Shown piece after piece: positions 6,910 to 14,951 of a DNA stretch of 18,045 nt (positions are counted from its first letter, which is position 1; each line of letters begins with the position of its first letter). The DNA is from Deltaproteobacteria bacterium (GTDB lineage Bacteria > Desulfobacterota > DSM-4660 > Desulfatiglandales > HGW-15), in contig JAFDHB010000061.1 in NCBI GenBank assembly GCA_019308985.1, forward strand, positions 1-18,045, in the 5' to 3' direction. The notes beneath the pieces were generated by a model, which worked only from the letters and a program-made list of their open reading frames with translations, ran no database searches and had not been told where the DNA came from. The translations under genes were made by a program, and so were the position numbers.

Positions 6910-7554
6910 CTACTTGACATAGGACATTGAATCATCCCAGGTATCATAGGGCAAGGGCGGCTCAGGCACATTCTCAGTTACGGCCGCAGGACTGTAGAGC
7001 CAGTGGTAACTGCAAGGTCTGTCCGGCGCGAGTTCCTCTGGAGGGTTGAAGGGGACCGGACCGGGCGCGTCAACCCAGCTGGTACCAAAGGGAGTGTGGA
7101 AAATTGCATAGACATGGAAATGCCAGAACTTCCACTCGCCGTCTTCCTTTATGAAATCTATTCCATATTTGGCCCAGGCCCAGTTGGCCTGCAACTTGCC
7201 GCCGACCCCCATGGTCTCGATGCCGGTCATTATCCAGACTCCCTTGGCCGTCTTTCCGTCCCTCGCTACCTCAATGACCGGTGTGGTGATGGGCAATACG
7301 TTGAGCACCCCTCGACGATCTCCCTCAAGGGCCTTGTGCACCCCAACGAACATCCTCCTTATGCTCTCTATTCCTTCGTATATTCCCCACCCCACGAACT
7401 CGGCCTTGACATCGGGGACCTTCTTTGCGAACAGGTCCGCCGTCTCCTCGTGTAGCCCTGCCGTGTGATAATACTCGTATCTGCCCATAAGATTCTGAAT
7501 CGCGTGGACATCTTCCAGCCGCTGTATCCTCTCCTCCAAAGTCCTCTCTGCCAT
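6910..7554 (-). CDS. SnoaL-like (NTF2-fold) protein, possible BaiE-type dehydratase/isomerase
   Basis: This 214-residue protein has an N-terminal half that follows the SnoaL_4/BaiE pattern: TLEERIQRLEDVHAIQNL, then MGRYEYYH, FVGWGIYEGIESIRRMF and, near residue 140, WAKYGIDFIKEDGEWKFWHF. The same fold includes the bile-acid 7-alpha-dehydratase BaiE and scytalone dehydratase. The BaiE tyrosine has a counterpart in the YEYY stretch. The Asp five residues after it in BaiE is a Thr here, so the chemistry may differ. A C-terminal extension rich in Pro and aromatic residues makes it longer than BaiE (about 166 residues). I prefer the ATG at 7552-7554 because AGGAGG lies 8 bases before it. The ATG six bases upstream (7558-7560) has only 2 bases of spacing. 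It probably acts on the same substrate as the flanking flavoproteins. Confidence 0.82.
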   Translation of the reverse strand: MAERTLEERIQRLEDVHAIQNLMGRYEYYHTAGLHEETADLFAKKVPDVKAEFVGWGIYEGIESIRRMFVGVHKALEGDRRGVLNVLPITTPVIEVARDGKTAKGVWIMTGIETMGVGGKLQANWAWAKYGIDFIKEDGEWKFWHFHVYAIFHTPFGTSWVDAPGPVPFNPPEELAPDRPCSYHWLYSPAAVTENVPEPPLPYDTWDDSMSYVK

Positions 7555-7555
7555 C

Positions 7556-7570
7556 TTCATATCCTCCTGT
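7556..7570 (-). promoter_or_regulatory. Ribosome-binding site that decides the SnoaL-type start
   Basis: The minus strand reads ACAGGAGGATATGAAGATG. AGGAGG is 2 bases from the first ATG and 8 bases from the second, so the second ATG (7552-7554) is the better start. Confidence 0.6.
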
Positions 7571-7611
7571 CAAAAATCTCCTGGTTTGACGCGACTCTTT
7601 CGACAGCCCCT

Positions 7612-9078
7612 TCAGGCCAAAGAACGGGCGTATTCCGCCGCGTTTTCCCCTGCGATCCGCCCGCTGTTGAGGGCAAAGCCCAGTGTGTTGCCGGGCAGGA
7701 CAAAGGCATAGCTGTCACCGTAAAGGGCATTGGCATCGGTCCCCGCTGCATAGAGTCCGGGAATCACCTCCTGTTTCCTGTCCAATACCTCTGTCCTGTA
7801 GTTCACCTTTATCCCTCCCAGGCTTCCTATGGCACCCGGGAAAAGCCGGCCTGCGTAGAACCTCGGCTCCTTTACCGGCCTCAGGTACCTCGCCTTCTTG
7901 TGGAAAAGCTCGTCACGGCCCGTCTCGCAGGCCCTGTTATACTCGGCTATGGTTTTCTGGAGGGCCCCGTGGTCAACGCCGATCTTGTCTGCCAACTCGG
8001 AAATGGAATCTGCCACGAAGATGTTTTCGCTTCCCGCCCTGTCAAGGACTTCGACAGGACCGGCATCCTGAATATTGGGATTTGCGGAGGTGGCCACGCC
8101 GTCTGGGGGCAGATCCAGACCGTGTCTTTCGTATCGCCTCCTCGTGGCTTGATCGAAGATGATGAAGCAGAAACCATTTTTCTGCCTCGAAACGGCGTTG
8201 GTTACGAAGGTGGGGTTTCCCATAGTCTCCTCATTCATGAAACGCTCACCCTCAAGGTTGACTATCAGGTTTGGCTGGCGGAAAAGGAACGACTCAAGGG
8301 AAAAGTCGTCCAACTCGGGGACCCGAAGGGGGGTTAAGTGCATTATCATCTCTGTGGGAGATGCGCCCGCTTCCCAGGCCATTCTAACCCCATCCCCGGT
8401 GCAACCAGGAATCCGCAAAGAAAACAAGTTGAGACCGAGATCGAAGCCCGTGTATTTCTTTATCATTTTCGGGTTGTCCCCGAATCCACCCGTTGCTATG
8501 ATTGCTGCCTTGCCCCTTACCCTGATCTCGTCACCGGCACTGTCTTCTGCCACAATCCCCTCAATCCTTCCGCCTTTTCTGAGTAACCCCTTGGCCGGAG
8601 TCCGCAGGTAGATCCTCACCTTCAGGTCCTTGGCCCTTTCCGTCATTATCCTTATCATGTTTGAGCCGAGGGCAGGCTTCTCGACACTGCCTGCGACCCC
8701 CTTGATAATATGCCACGTGAAGGGGAACCCGGGATTGTGGCAGCTCACGTCATAGAATTCCACGCCCATCTTTTCGAGCCAGTCTATGGTGCTGGCCGAC
8801 CTGTCTATATAGGCCTTGACCAGGCGGGCATCCACTCGCCAGTGGGTGTAATCCATATGGATCTTGAAGGCCTCTTCCCTGGTCAGGGCTATCTGCTTGA
8901 GGCGCTGTATCCTGCTCTCCACGGCAAAGGGTCCAAAGGCCATATTGCCTGCCCCTCCCGTGGTAGAGGCCTTTTCAAAGACCATGACACTCGCCCCTCC
9001 TTCGGCTGCAGAGATTGCCGCCGCCAGCCCGGCAGCACCCCCCCCAATGACTGCCACATCGGTTTCAAGTTGGTTCAT
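7612..9078 (-). CDS. FAD-binding oxidoreductase, KstD/fumarate-reductase flavoprotein fold (paralogue 2)
   Basis: This is a 488-residue cytoplasmic flavoprotein with VIGGGAAGLAAA at about residues 10-21, EKASTTGGAGNM after the first unit, ATGGFGDNPKMI for the FAD site, and C-terminal LGGIKVN, IPGLYAAGTDANALYGDSY and FALNSGRIAGENAAEY. It is much closer to the 11142-12575 protein than to the 3393-4859 one, sharing DYTHW, TIDWLE.MGVEF and RFYAG. As in its paralogues, the fumarate-reductase Arg/His residues are absent (Gly in the TTR position, Gly in place of His before LGGIK, no NRLGGN). A SYxxxLPG.TLG element recalls the YPGxGxTxG stretch of 3-ketosteroid dehydrogenases. The likely role is introduction or removal of a ring or chain double bond. 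It starts at an ATG with a purine-rich but weak RBS, 60 bp after the OYE gene. Confidence 0.88.
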   Translation of the reverse strand: MNQLETDVAVIGGGAAGLAAAISAAEGGASVMVFEKASTTGGAGNMAFGPFAVESRIQRLKQIALTREEAFKIHMDYTHWRVDARLVKAYIDRSASTIDWLEKMGVEFYDVSCHNPGFPFTWHIIKGVAGSVEKPALGSNMIRIMTERAKDLKVRIYLRTPAKGLLRKGGRIEGIVAEDSAGDEIRVRGKAAIIATGGFGDNPKMIKKYTGFDLGLNLFSLRIPGCTGDGVRMAWEAGASPTEMIMHLTPLRVPELDDFSLESFLFRQPNLIVNLEGERFMNEETMGNPTFVTNAVSRQKNGFCFIIFDQATRRRYERHGLDLPPDGVATSANPNIQDAGPVEVLDRAGSENIFVADSISELADKIGVDHGALQKTIAEYNRACETGRDELFHKKARYLRPVKEPRFYAGRLFPGAIGSLGGIKVNYRTEVLDRKQEVIPGLYAAGTDANALYGDSYAFVLPGNTLGFALNSGRIAGENAAEYARSLA

Positions 9079-9138
9079 CTTCTCTCGCCCCTATTCCTTG
9101 CGTGATGCTGCGCCGAAATCAGCCACCCCTGGACAGGG

Positions 9139-11145
9139 TCATATTTCCGCGGTGACATGGAAGGCATCATGGATCGCGGCCATCAGGTTGCGTGGCTTGG
9201 CGCAGTCTCCAATGATAGAAACCTCCTCTGCCAGGTCCCTGAATCTCGCCACCTCTTCCCCGGGGCTCCTGGCGCCCAGGGATAAAACCACTGAATCTGC
9301 GGGCAATTCGATATGTCGCCGCTCCCTGTCAATACCAATGACACCCCTGTCTCCTATTTCTTCCAGTTTTACCTCCGTCTTGAATTCAACGCCGCTTTCC
9401 CGGAGAAGCTCCATCAGGGCCATCTTGGAGACGAACGTGGTATCCATGGCAATCTCCGCCTCGTTCAACATGTCCAAGATAGTGACCCTCATACCCTGCT
9501 GCGCGAGGTGAAGAGCGGTCTCACAACCCGTGAGACCCGCCCCCACTATGACCACGGTCCTCCCTGTCTTTGCCTTTCCCCTGAGCACGTCACCTGCCCA
9601 AAGCACGTGCGGCTTGTCGGCCCCCGGAACCTCCGGCAGTAAGGGTTTTGCTCCAATGGCCACTATGAGGATGTCCGGGGCCTCTCCCTTGACCATATCC
9701 GCAGTGGCGGAGGTCGACAATTTTACCTCCACGGGGGCCTCAAGGGTCTTCCTCACCATCCATTCCAGGAACCTCCTCATGTCTTTCTTGAAGGGAGGGG
9801 CGGCTGCGATCCTCAGGGCACCTCCTAGCTTTCCCTCCTTCTCGTACAGGACCACGCTGTGTCCCCTCGAAGATGCCACAAGGGCTGCTTCCATGCCGGC
9901 TGGGCCGCCCCCGAGGATTACGATCTTCTTCCTTTCCCGCGCGGGTGGGATATAATACCTGTACTCGACTTCCCTTCCTGCCACGGGGTTCACGGCGCAA
10001 CGAACAGGGTAGAAGTCCTTTGGCCTTTCCCCGCACACGTTGCAGCGCAGGCACGGCCTCACGTCATCTGCCTTGCCACGCTTGGTCTTGTTTACGATTT
10101 CAGGATCGGCGATGTGGGCTCGCCCCATGGCGACAATATCAGCTTTTCCTTCCGCAATGATCCTTTCCGCCATTTCCAGGTCTATGATGGAACCCACGCA
10201 GGTCACCGGTATTTGAAGTGCACCTCTTATCCTCGCAGCCCGTTCGACGTTGTAGGCATGGGGAAAGTAGGTGGGTTGAGCCATGTGAGCAATGTACCTT
10301 GGCCCGGCTATCATACCCCCGAGTGAGACATTGACCAGGTCTATCTTGTCCCGGATCAACTTCAGGAACTCTATGGTCTCCTCCACATGCATCCCACCAG
10401 GCACGATTTCATCGGCGCTCACCCGGTACTCTAGGGCCAGCCTGTCGCCCACCGCCCCTCTTATGGCCGAGAGGACCTCCTGGACAAACCTGGCCCTGTT
10501 CTCAAGGCTGCCCCCGTAATTATCCGTCCTCTTATTGGAGTAGGGCGATACGAACTGGCTCAGGAGTTGTCCGTGCCCCCCATGGATTGTTATCATCTCG
10601 AACCCTGCCCTCAGGCAACGGTAGGCTGCGCCGGCAAAGTTGTCCACCACCTGGTCAATCAGGTCCTGGTCCATCTCCTGGACCCTCACGAGCTTCCTGC
10701 CCTCATTTCGGGCCATGATTTCTTCGCCCTTGCTTGGTATCGGGGAGGGAGCTATAGGGTTCTTCCCTCCAATGACAGATGGAGGAGACAGCCTGCCCGA
10801 GTGATCCAGTTCTATGGAGATCTTTGCCCCGTGTTTTTGAACGGCCTCTACGAGGGTGCTCAAACCTCCAATGACCCCGTCATCTCCGAGATTCAGCTGC
10901 CCAAAGTGCCCCCTGGCATAGTCAAAATCAACCGCAGAGTCCCCAATGGTAACAATGCCTGCACCACCCCTGGCAAAGGAGGAGTAGAACTCGATCATCT
11001 CTCTCGTGACGAAACCATCGGCAGTGGCCATACAGGCCAGCATTGGCGGCACGGCTATCCTGTTCCTTATTTCTACGTTCCCGAACTTGAAAGGAGAAAA
11101 CACGTTCTTGTATCTATTCAACCTGACCCTCCCCGGGGGATTCAC
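9139..11145 (-). CDS. NADH:flavin oxidoreductase/Old Yellow Enzyme with Fe-S and FAD domains (BaiCD/FadH/2-enoate reductase type)
   Basis: This is a 668-residue multidomain reductase. An FMN TIM barrel spans about residues 12-360: FSPFKFGNVEIRNRIAVPPM, then H188-G-G-H191-G-Q193, YSNKRTDNYGGSLENRARF, and AMGRAHIADPE. A [4Fe-4S] site follows at C365, C368, C371 and C383. FAD and NAD(P)H domains carry ILGGGPAGMEAA (about 407) and VIVGAGLTGCETA (about 534). Such enzymes reduce enone, enoate or dienoyl-CoA double bonds. Two points differ from the usual forms: Gln193 replaces the common proton-donor Tyr after HGxHG, and the cysteines are spaced C-x2-C-x2-C-x11-C instead of FadH's C-x2-C-x3-C-x11-C. 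The start is a GTG at 11145 overlapping the upstream TGA. A TTG at 11119-11121 with GGGAGG six bases upstream (MNRYKNVFSPF) is a credible alternative. Confidence 0.92.
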   Translation of the reverse strand: MNPPGRVRLNRYKNVFSPFKFGNVEIRNRIAVPPMLACMATADGFVTREMIEFYSSFARGGAGIVTIGDSAVDFDYARGHFGQLNLGDDGVIGGLSTLVEAVQKHGAKISIELDHSGRLSPPSVIGGKNPIAPSPIPSKGEEIMARNEGRKLVRVQEMDQDLIDQVVDNFAGAAYRCLRAGFEMITIHGGHGQLLSQFVSPYSNKRTDNYGGSLENRARFVQEVLSAIRGAVGDRLALEYRVSADEIVPGGMHVEETIEFLKLIRDKIDLVNVSLGGMIAGPRYIAHMAQPTYFPHAYNVERAARIRGALQIPVTCVGSIIDLEMAERIIAEGKADIVAMGRAHIADPEIVNKTKRGKADDVRPCLRCNVCGERPKDFYPVRCAVNPVAGREVEYRYYIPPARERKKIVILGGGPAGMEAALVASSRGHSVVLYEKEGKLGGALRIAAAPPFKKDMRRFLEWMVRKTLEAPVEVKLSTSATADMVKGEAPDILIVAIGAKPLLPEVPGADKPHVLWAGDVLRGKAKTGRTVVIVGAGLTGCETALHLAQQGMRVTILDMLNEAEIAMDTTFVSKMALMELLRESGVEFKTEVKLEEIGDRGVIGIDRERRHIELPADSVVLSLGARSPGEEVARFRDLAEEVSIIGDCAKPRNLMAAIHDAFHVTAEI

Positions 11146-12575
11146 TCCTTAACATATTCCGCTGCATTCTCCCCGGCTATGCGGCCGCTATTCAGAGCAA
11201 ACCCCATGGTATTGCCGGGCAGTATGAATACGTAGGTATCGCCGTATATGGAGCAGGCATCAGTGCCGGCGGCATAAAGCCCGGGGATCTTGTTCCATTT
11301 CTTGTCCAGGACCTCTGTCCTGTAGTTTATCTTGATTCCACCAAGGGTACCGTAGGCGCCAGGCAGTTGTTTCCCTGCATAGAACCTGGGTGACTTGATG
11401 GGTCTCAGGAGCCTGTGGCTCTTGTTGAACACCGGATCGAAACCCCTTTCGCAGAATTCGTTATATTCCTTTACTGTTGCCTTCAACCCCTGTGGGTCAA
11501 TCCCTGTTTGTTCAGCCAGCTCCTCCAGGGAATCGGCTACGTAGATATCCCTGCAGCCTGAGCCGTGGGCCTCCTTTATCAATGCATCGAGATTACTCAC
11601 CTTGGTGTAGGGAAAGACCAGGTGGTAGAAATCGAATCCCACCGTCTCCATGTGCCTCTTGATGTCTTCATCAAAGATGAGGAAGGAGGTCCTTTCCTTC
11701 TGCCTCGAGATCGCGTTTCCCGTAAAGGCCGTGTTAGGCATGATCTCCTCGTTTATGAAACGCTCTCCTAAAAGATTCACCAGGAGGTGAGGCTGGCGGA
11801 ATGCCTCTGCCAGTTCAGGGTTCACCTCTCCGGGCATCAGGTAAATCAACTCCATTCTCATCTCCGTCGAAGCCGCTCCTACCTCCCATGCCATGCGGAT
11901 ACCATCACCCACCAACCCCGGAACCCTGAAGGACTGAATATCCTTTCCCCATTCATACCCGGTATACTTCCTTATCATTTTGGGATCGTCCCCGAACCCG
12001 CCCGTTGCTATGATAACGGCTTTGCCCTCAGCCTCTATTTCATTTCCGGACCTGTCTTCGGCTATGACCCCGGTGATTTTGCCCTCCCCCTTGATGATCT
12101 TCTTCACCGGCGTCTGCAGGTGGATCTCCACGCCCAGTTCCTTCGCCCTCTCTGTCATGATCCTGACCATATTGGCTGCGCATCCTTCCGTGCCGGGTTT
12201 GACCGGGTGCCAGGTAGGATGACCTCCCGGGAAGTAGGCGCAGGGATCCATAAACTCCACACCCATCCCCTCGAGCCAGTCTATGGTGGTGGCCGCCTTG
12301 TCAAAGTATGCCCTGACCAGCCTGCCGTCCACCTGCCAATGGGTGTAGTCCATGAATATCCTGAATGCCTCATCCTTGGTCGGCCCCAGGGACTTCAGGC
12401 GCTGGAGCCGGCTTTCGACTCCAAGGGGGCCCATACCCATGTTGCCGGTTCCACCCGTAGTTGATGCCTTTTCAAAACCGATGACCCTGGCGCCTTTCTC
12501 CGCAGCGGCAATGGCGGCAGCCAGTCCCGCGACACCTGCTGAAACAACGATGATATCAGTGCTTAGCTTTTTCAC
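11142..12575 (-). CDS. FAD-binding oxidoreductase, KstD/fumarate-reductase flavoprotein fold (paralogue 3)
   Basis: This 477-residue protein aligns along its whole length with the 7612-9078 protein and was probably produced by duplication. Motifs are EKASTTGGTGNMGMG, MDYTHWQVDGRLVRAY, ATGGFGDDPKMIRKYTG, LGGIKIN, IPGLYAAGTDA, GDTYVFILPGNTMG and FALNSGRIAGENAAEY. The FAD Rossmann motif is VVSAGVAGLAAA, so the first Gly of GxGxxG is Ser. The fumarate-reductase catalytic Arg/His residues are missing as in its paralogues. It starts at a GTG (12573-12575) with GAGGAAAGGG close upstream; no nearby ATG fits the N-terminus. Its TGA overlaps the GTG of the OYE gene, suggesting translational coupling and a joint function, for example desaturation by one and reduction by the other. 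A 267-bp gap separates it from the NuoG-GltD gene. Confidence 0.87.
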   Translation of the reverse strand: MKKLSTDIIVVSAGVAGLAAAIAAAEKGARVIGFEKASTTGGTGNMGMGPLGVESRLQRLKSLGPTKDEAFRIFMDYTHWQVDGRLVRAYFDKAATTIDWLEGMGVEFMDPCAYFPGGHPTWHPVKPGTEGCAANMVRIMTERAKELGVEIHLQTPVKKIIKGEGKITGVIAEDRSGNEIEAEGKAVIIATGGFGDDPKMIRKYTGYEWGKDIQSFRVPGLVGDGIRMAWEVGAASTEMRMELIYLMPGEVNPELAEAFRQPHLLVNLLGERFINEEIMPNTAFTGNAISRQKERTSFLIFDEDIKRHMETVGFDFYHLVFPYTKVSNLDALIKEAHGSGCRDIYVADSLEELAEQTGIDPQGLKATVKEYNEFCERGFDPVFNKSHRLLRPIKSPRFYAGKQLPGAYGTLGGIKINYRTEVLDKKWNKIPGLYAAGTDACSIYGDTYVFILPGNTMGFALNSGRIAGENAAEYVKE

Positions 12576-12637
12576 TTCCCTTTCCTCGCTTGAAAAGACT
12601 CAAACAATCCGAGAGTCCTTGTATAAAGAATCTTCTC

Positions 12638-12754
12638 TCATTCCCTCTGTCCTTGAATGACACCGCAAGGGTGGCCTCCATCCAAGGGCTCGCCTTCCTG
12701 GAAGGCCATATCCCAAAGGCCGGTCACCCAAGCCTCGATCCTGCCTTTGACCAT
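12638..12754 (-). CDS. Doubtful 38-residue ORF in the gap before the paralogue-3 flavoprotein
   Basis: An ATG at 12752-12754 opens a 38-codon frame (MVKGRIEAWVTGLWDMAFQ..., ending GVIQGQRE) that stops at 12638-12640 inside the 267-bp gap. The RBS is poor (GAGAG about 7 bases before). The composition is protein-like but matches nothing I know. It could be chance or a remnant. I also considered an overlapping 79-codon frame (12600-12839) and found it less convincing. Confidence 0.2.
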   Translation of the reverse strand: MVKGRIEAWVTGLWDMAFQEGEPLDGGHPCGVIQGQRE

Positions 12755-12842
12755 AAGGAGGCTCTCTTATGCCCCGTTCAAATACTAAGCAAAGGAAACT
12801 CATGAGCTGGCAGCGGCCCATTGCCAAAACCTGCGACATCCC

Positions 12843-14933
12843 CTAGTAATCTCCCCAGAACTTGACCGGCGTCATCTTTAGCCGCATGTCGCACCTGAGA
12901 CACCTGGACGCCTCGTAGACGGCGTCCTCATCCTCGAGGGCTCCATGAGCTCCCCCTTCCCCGCATATCTCCCTGTTCCTTACGAGTCGGGCAAAACCCT
13001 CGCAGGGGCCAAGCCAGGCCTGATACTGCTCTCCCGGCGCCAGCTCCTCCTCTATATCACCTTCTCCTCCGAGATACCTGTCTATGGCCATGGCGGTTTT
13101 TCGCCCAGATGCTATGGCACCTATTACGGAGCCTGTTCCCGTCACTGCGTCTCCTGCCGCAAAGACACCCTCTTCGCTCGTATCATACGTATAGGGGTCC
13201 ACCTCGATGAGGTTCCTCTCGTTGGTCTCCAGTTCAAAACCATCGGGTATCTCCGGCCTCTGACCAACTGCGAAGATAACAGTATCCGCTTCGATTACCT
13301 GCTCAGACCCTTCGACCGTTTCCACCTCCAACTCCCCCTCTTCGTCGAACTCAAAGGCCTCCACTTCCATGCACTCCACCCCGGCTACGCGCCCTTTGTC
13401 TTCCACTATCCTTGTAAAAGTCCTCAAGGGATGGAGCAGGATCCCTTCCTCTTCACCCTGCCTGATCTCTTCCTCCGAGGCAGGCATAGTCTCCCTCGAT
13501 TCCAGACAGGCTATGTGGGCCTCCTCGGCTCCAAGGCGCAAAGAAACGCGCGCGCAGTCAATTGCCACGTTTCCTCCCCCCAGGACCAGCACCCTCTTGC
13601 CCACCTTGACCTCCCTGCCCTCGTTCACGTCCTTCAAGAACTTGAGCCCTATGAGAACCCCCTCGAGGTCCGCGCCCGGGATGGGGAGGCTCTGGCCCCA
13701 GTGTGTGCCTACAGCCACCAGCACCGCATCGTAGCCCTTCTCCTCCGTCATCAGGGTTTCCAGTGACTCGACCTTGCTGTTGGTCCTTATCTCCACGCCG
13801 GCCTTCTCTATCTCCCTGATCTCCATCTCCAGGACCTGCCTGGGGAGTCGGTATTCCGGTATCCCGTATCTCATCATTCCTCCTGCAAGGGGGAGGGCCT
13901 CGAACACCGTAACCTTGTGACCAAGCTTGGCCAGGTAATAGCCGGCGGTCAATCCCGCAGGGCCTGAACCCACGATCGCTACCCGCTTCCCGCTCGGGGC
14001 TTCCCTTCGCCCCCTCTTTTCCCATAGCCTCTCCGTGTCCCTTTCTGCAGCAAAAAGCTTGAGGGCTTTTATGGATATGGGGTCAGTCACCTCCCCTCGG
14101 CGGCAGGAATCCTCACAGGGGTAAAGACAAACGTGTCCTAGGACCAGTGGGAAAGGCGCCTTTTCCCTTACTACTGCCGTGGCCTCCGAGTACTTCCTCT
14201 CCTCTATGAATCTGATATGCCTGGGAACGTCTATCTCCGCGGGACACCTGAACCGACACGGGACAAGGGCTTCTCTCCGCTTCTTGCCCTCCAGCAACTC
14301 CTCCTTGTCCCTCATGCTTCCGGTTGGGCAAACTTCCACACAGGCCCCGCAAAACCTGCATCCTGCCTCCATCAGACTCCGTCCGCCACTAATTCCTACC
14401 CTGGTCTCGCCAGCCCTTCCTGTGTATTGCAGGACACCAACACCCCTCAGTTCATTACAGGCCCTCACGCACCTCCCGCACGTGATACAGCGGGTAAAGT
14501 CATGTACGAACAAGGGGTTGATCCTGTCTTCGGGAAATGGCTTCCTGCGCCTCCTCACCCTCAATTCCGCGGTGACCCCCACGTACTGCTTCACGGACTG
14601 CAGTTCACAATTTAGGTACTGGCTACAGGCAACACATTCTTCCGGGTGATCGGCAAGTATCAATTCCATCGCCAACGCCCTCATGCGGTCCAGGCGCTCC
14701 GATGTGGTCCTCACGAGCATTCCCTCTTCCGCCATTGTCGTGCAGGAGGCGACCGGGTCATCCATCCCCTCCACCTCCACAAGGCACAACCTGCATGCGC
14801 CTGCCGGGCGGAGGTCTGGGTGATGACAAAGATGAGGGATATATATGCCTCCTTCGAGCGCAGCATCCAGTACCGAGCTGCCCTTCTCCGTCTCAATCTC
14901 TTTCCCGTCTATGTGCAGTGCTATTCTTTCCAA
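12843..14933 (-). CDS. NuoG N-terminal iron-sulfur module fused to GltD-type NAD(P)H/FAD oxidoreductase
   Basis: This is a 696-residue fusion. The N-terminal plant-type [2Fe-2S] site is C36-x10-C47-x2-C50-x13-C64. The NuoG-type His-Cys [4Fe-4S] site is H96-x3-C100-x2-C103-x5-C109. Two ferredoxin-type [4Fe-4S] motifs follow, at C149/C152/C155/C159 and C192/C195/C198/C202. From about residue 222 it is GltD-like: PCRFRCPAEIDVP, CLYPCEDSC (C269, C273, C277), FAD motif GSGPAGL at 322-327, RYGIPEYRLP, and NAD(P)H motif VLGGGNVAIDCA near 457. VFAAGDAVTG is near the C-terminus, with a final SRCLRCD. Similar fusions serve as NAD(P)H-linked subunits in bifurcating or formate/hydrogenase-linked complexes and in NfnB/SfrB-like proteins. 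It starts at TTG (14931-14933) with GAAGGG six bases upstream. It lies 18 bp after the NuoF-like gene, its probable partner. Confidence 0.9.
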   Translation of the reverse strand: MERIALHIDGKEIETEKGSSVLDAALEGGIYIPHLCHHPDLRPAGACRLCLVEVEGMDDPVASCTTMAEEGMLVRTTSERLDRMRALAMELILADHPEECVACSQYLNCELQSVKQYVGVTAELRVRRRRKPFPEDRINPLFVHDFTRCITCGRCVRACNELRGVGVLQYTGRAGETRVGISGGRSLMEAGCRFCGACVEVCPTGSMRDKEELLEGKKRREALVPCRFRCPAEIDVPRHIRFIEERKYSEATAVVREKAPFPLVLGHVCLYPCEDSCRRGEVTDPISIKALKLFAAERDTERLWEKRGRREAPSGKRVAIVGSGPAGLTAGYYLAKLGHKVTVFEALPLAGGMMRYGIPEYRLPRQVLEMEIREIEKAGVEIRTNSKVESLETLMTEEKGYDAVLVAVGTHWGQSLPIPGADLEGVLIGLKFLKDVNEGREVKVGKRVLVLGGGNVAIDCARVSLRLGAEEAHIACLESRETMPASEEEIRQGEEEGILLHPLRTFTRIVEDKGRVAGVECMEVEAFEFDEEGELEVETVEGSEQVIEADTVIFAVGQRPEIPDGFELETNERNLIEVDPYTYDTSEEGVFAAGDAVTGTGSVIGAIASGRKTAMAIDRYLGGEGDIEEELAPGEQYQAWLGPCEGFARLVRNREICGEGGAHGALEDEDAVYEASRCLRCDMRLKMTPVKFWGDY

Positions 14934-14951
14934 GCCTTTCCCTTCACGTCC

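Noticed and set aside
12600..12839. 79-codon minus-strand frame after the NuoG-GltD gene
   Set aside because: Poor RBS, Arg/Gly-rich low-quality composition and no family resemblance. The 38-codon frame inside the same gap looks slightly better but is also doubtful.
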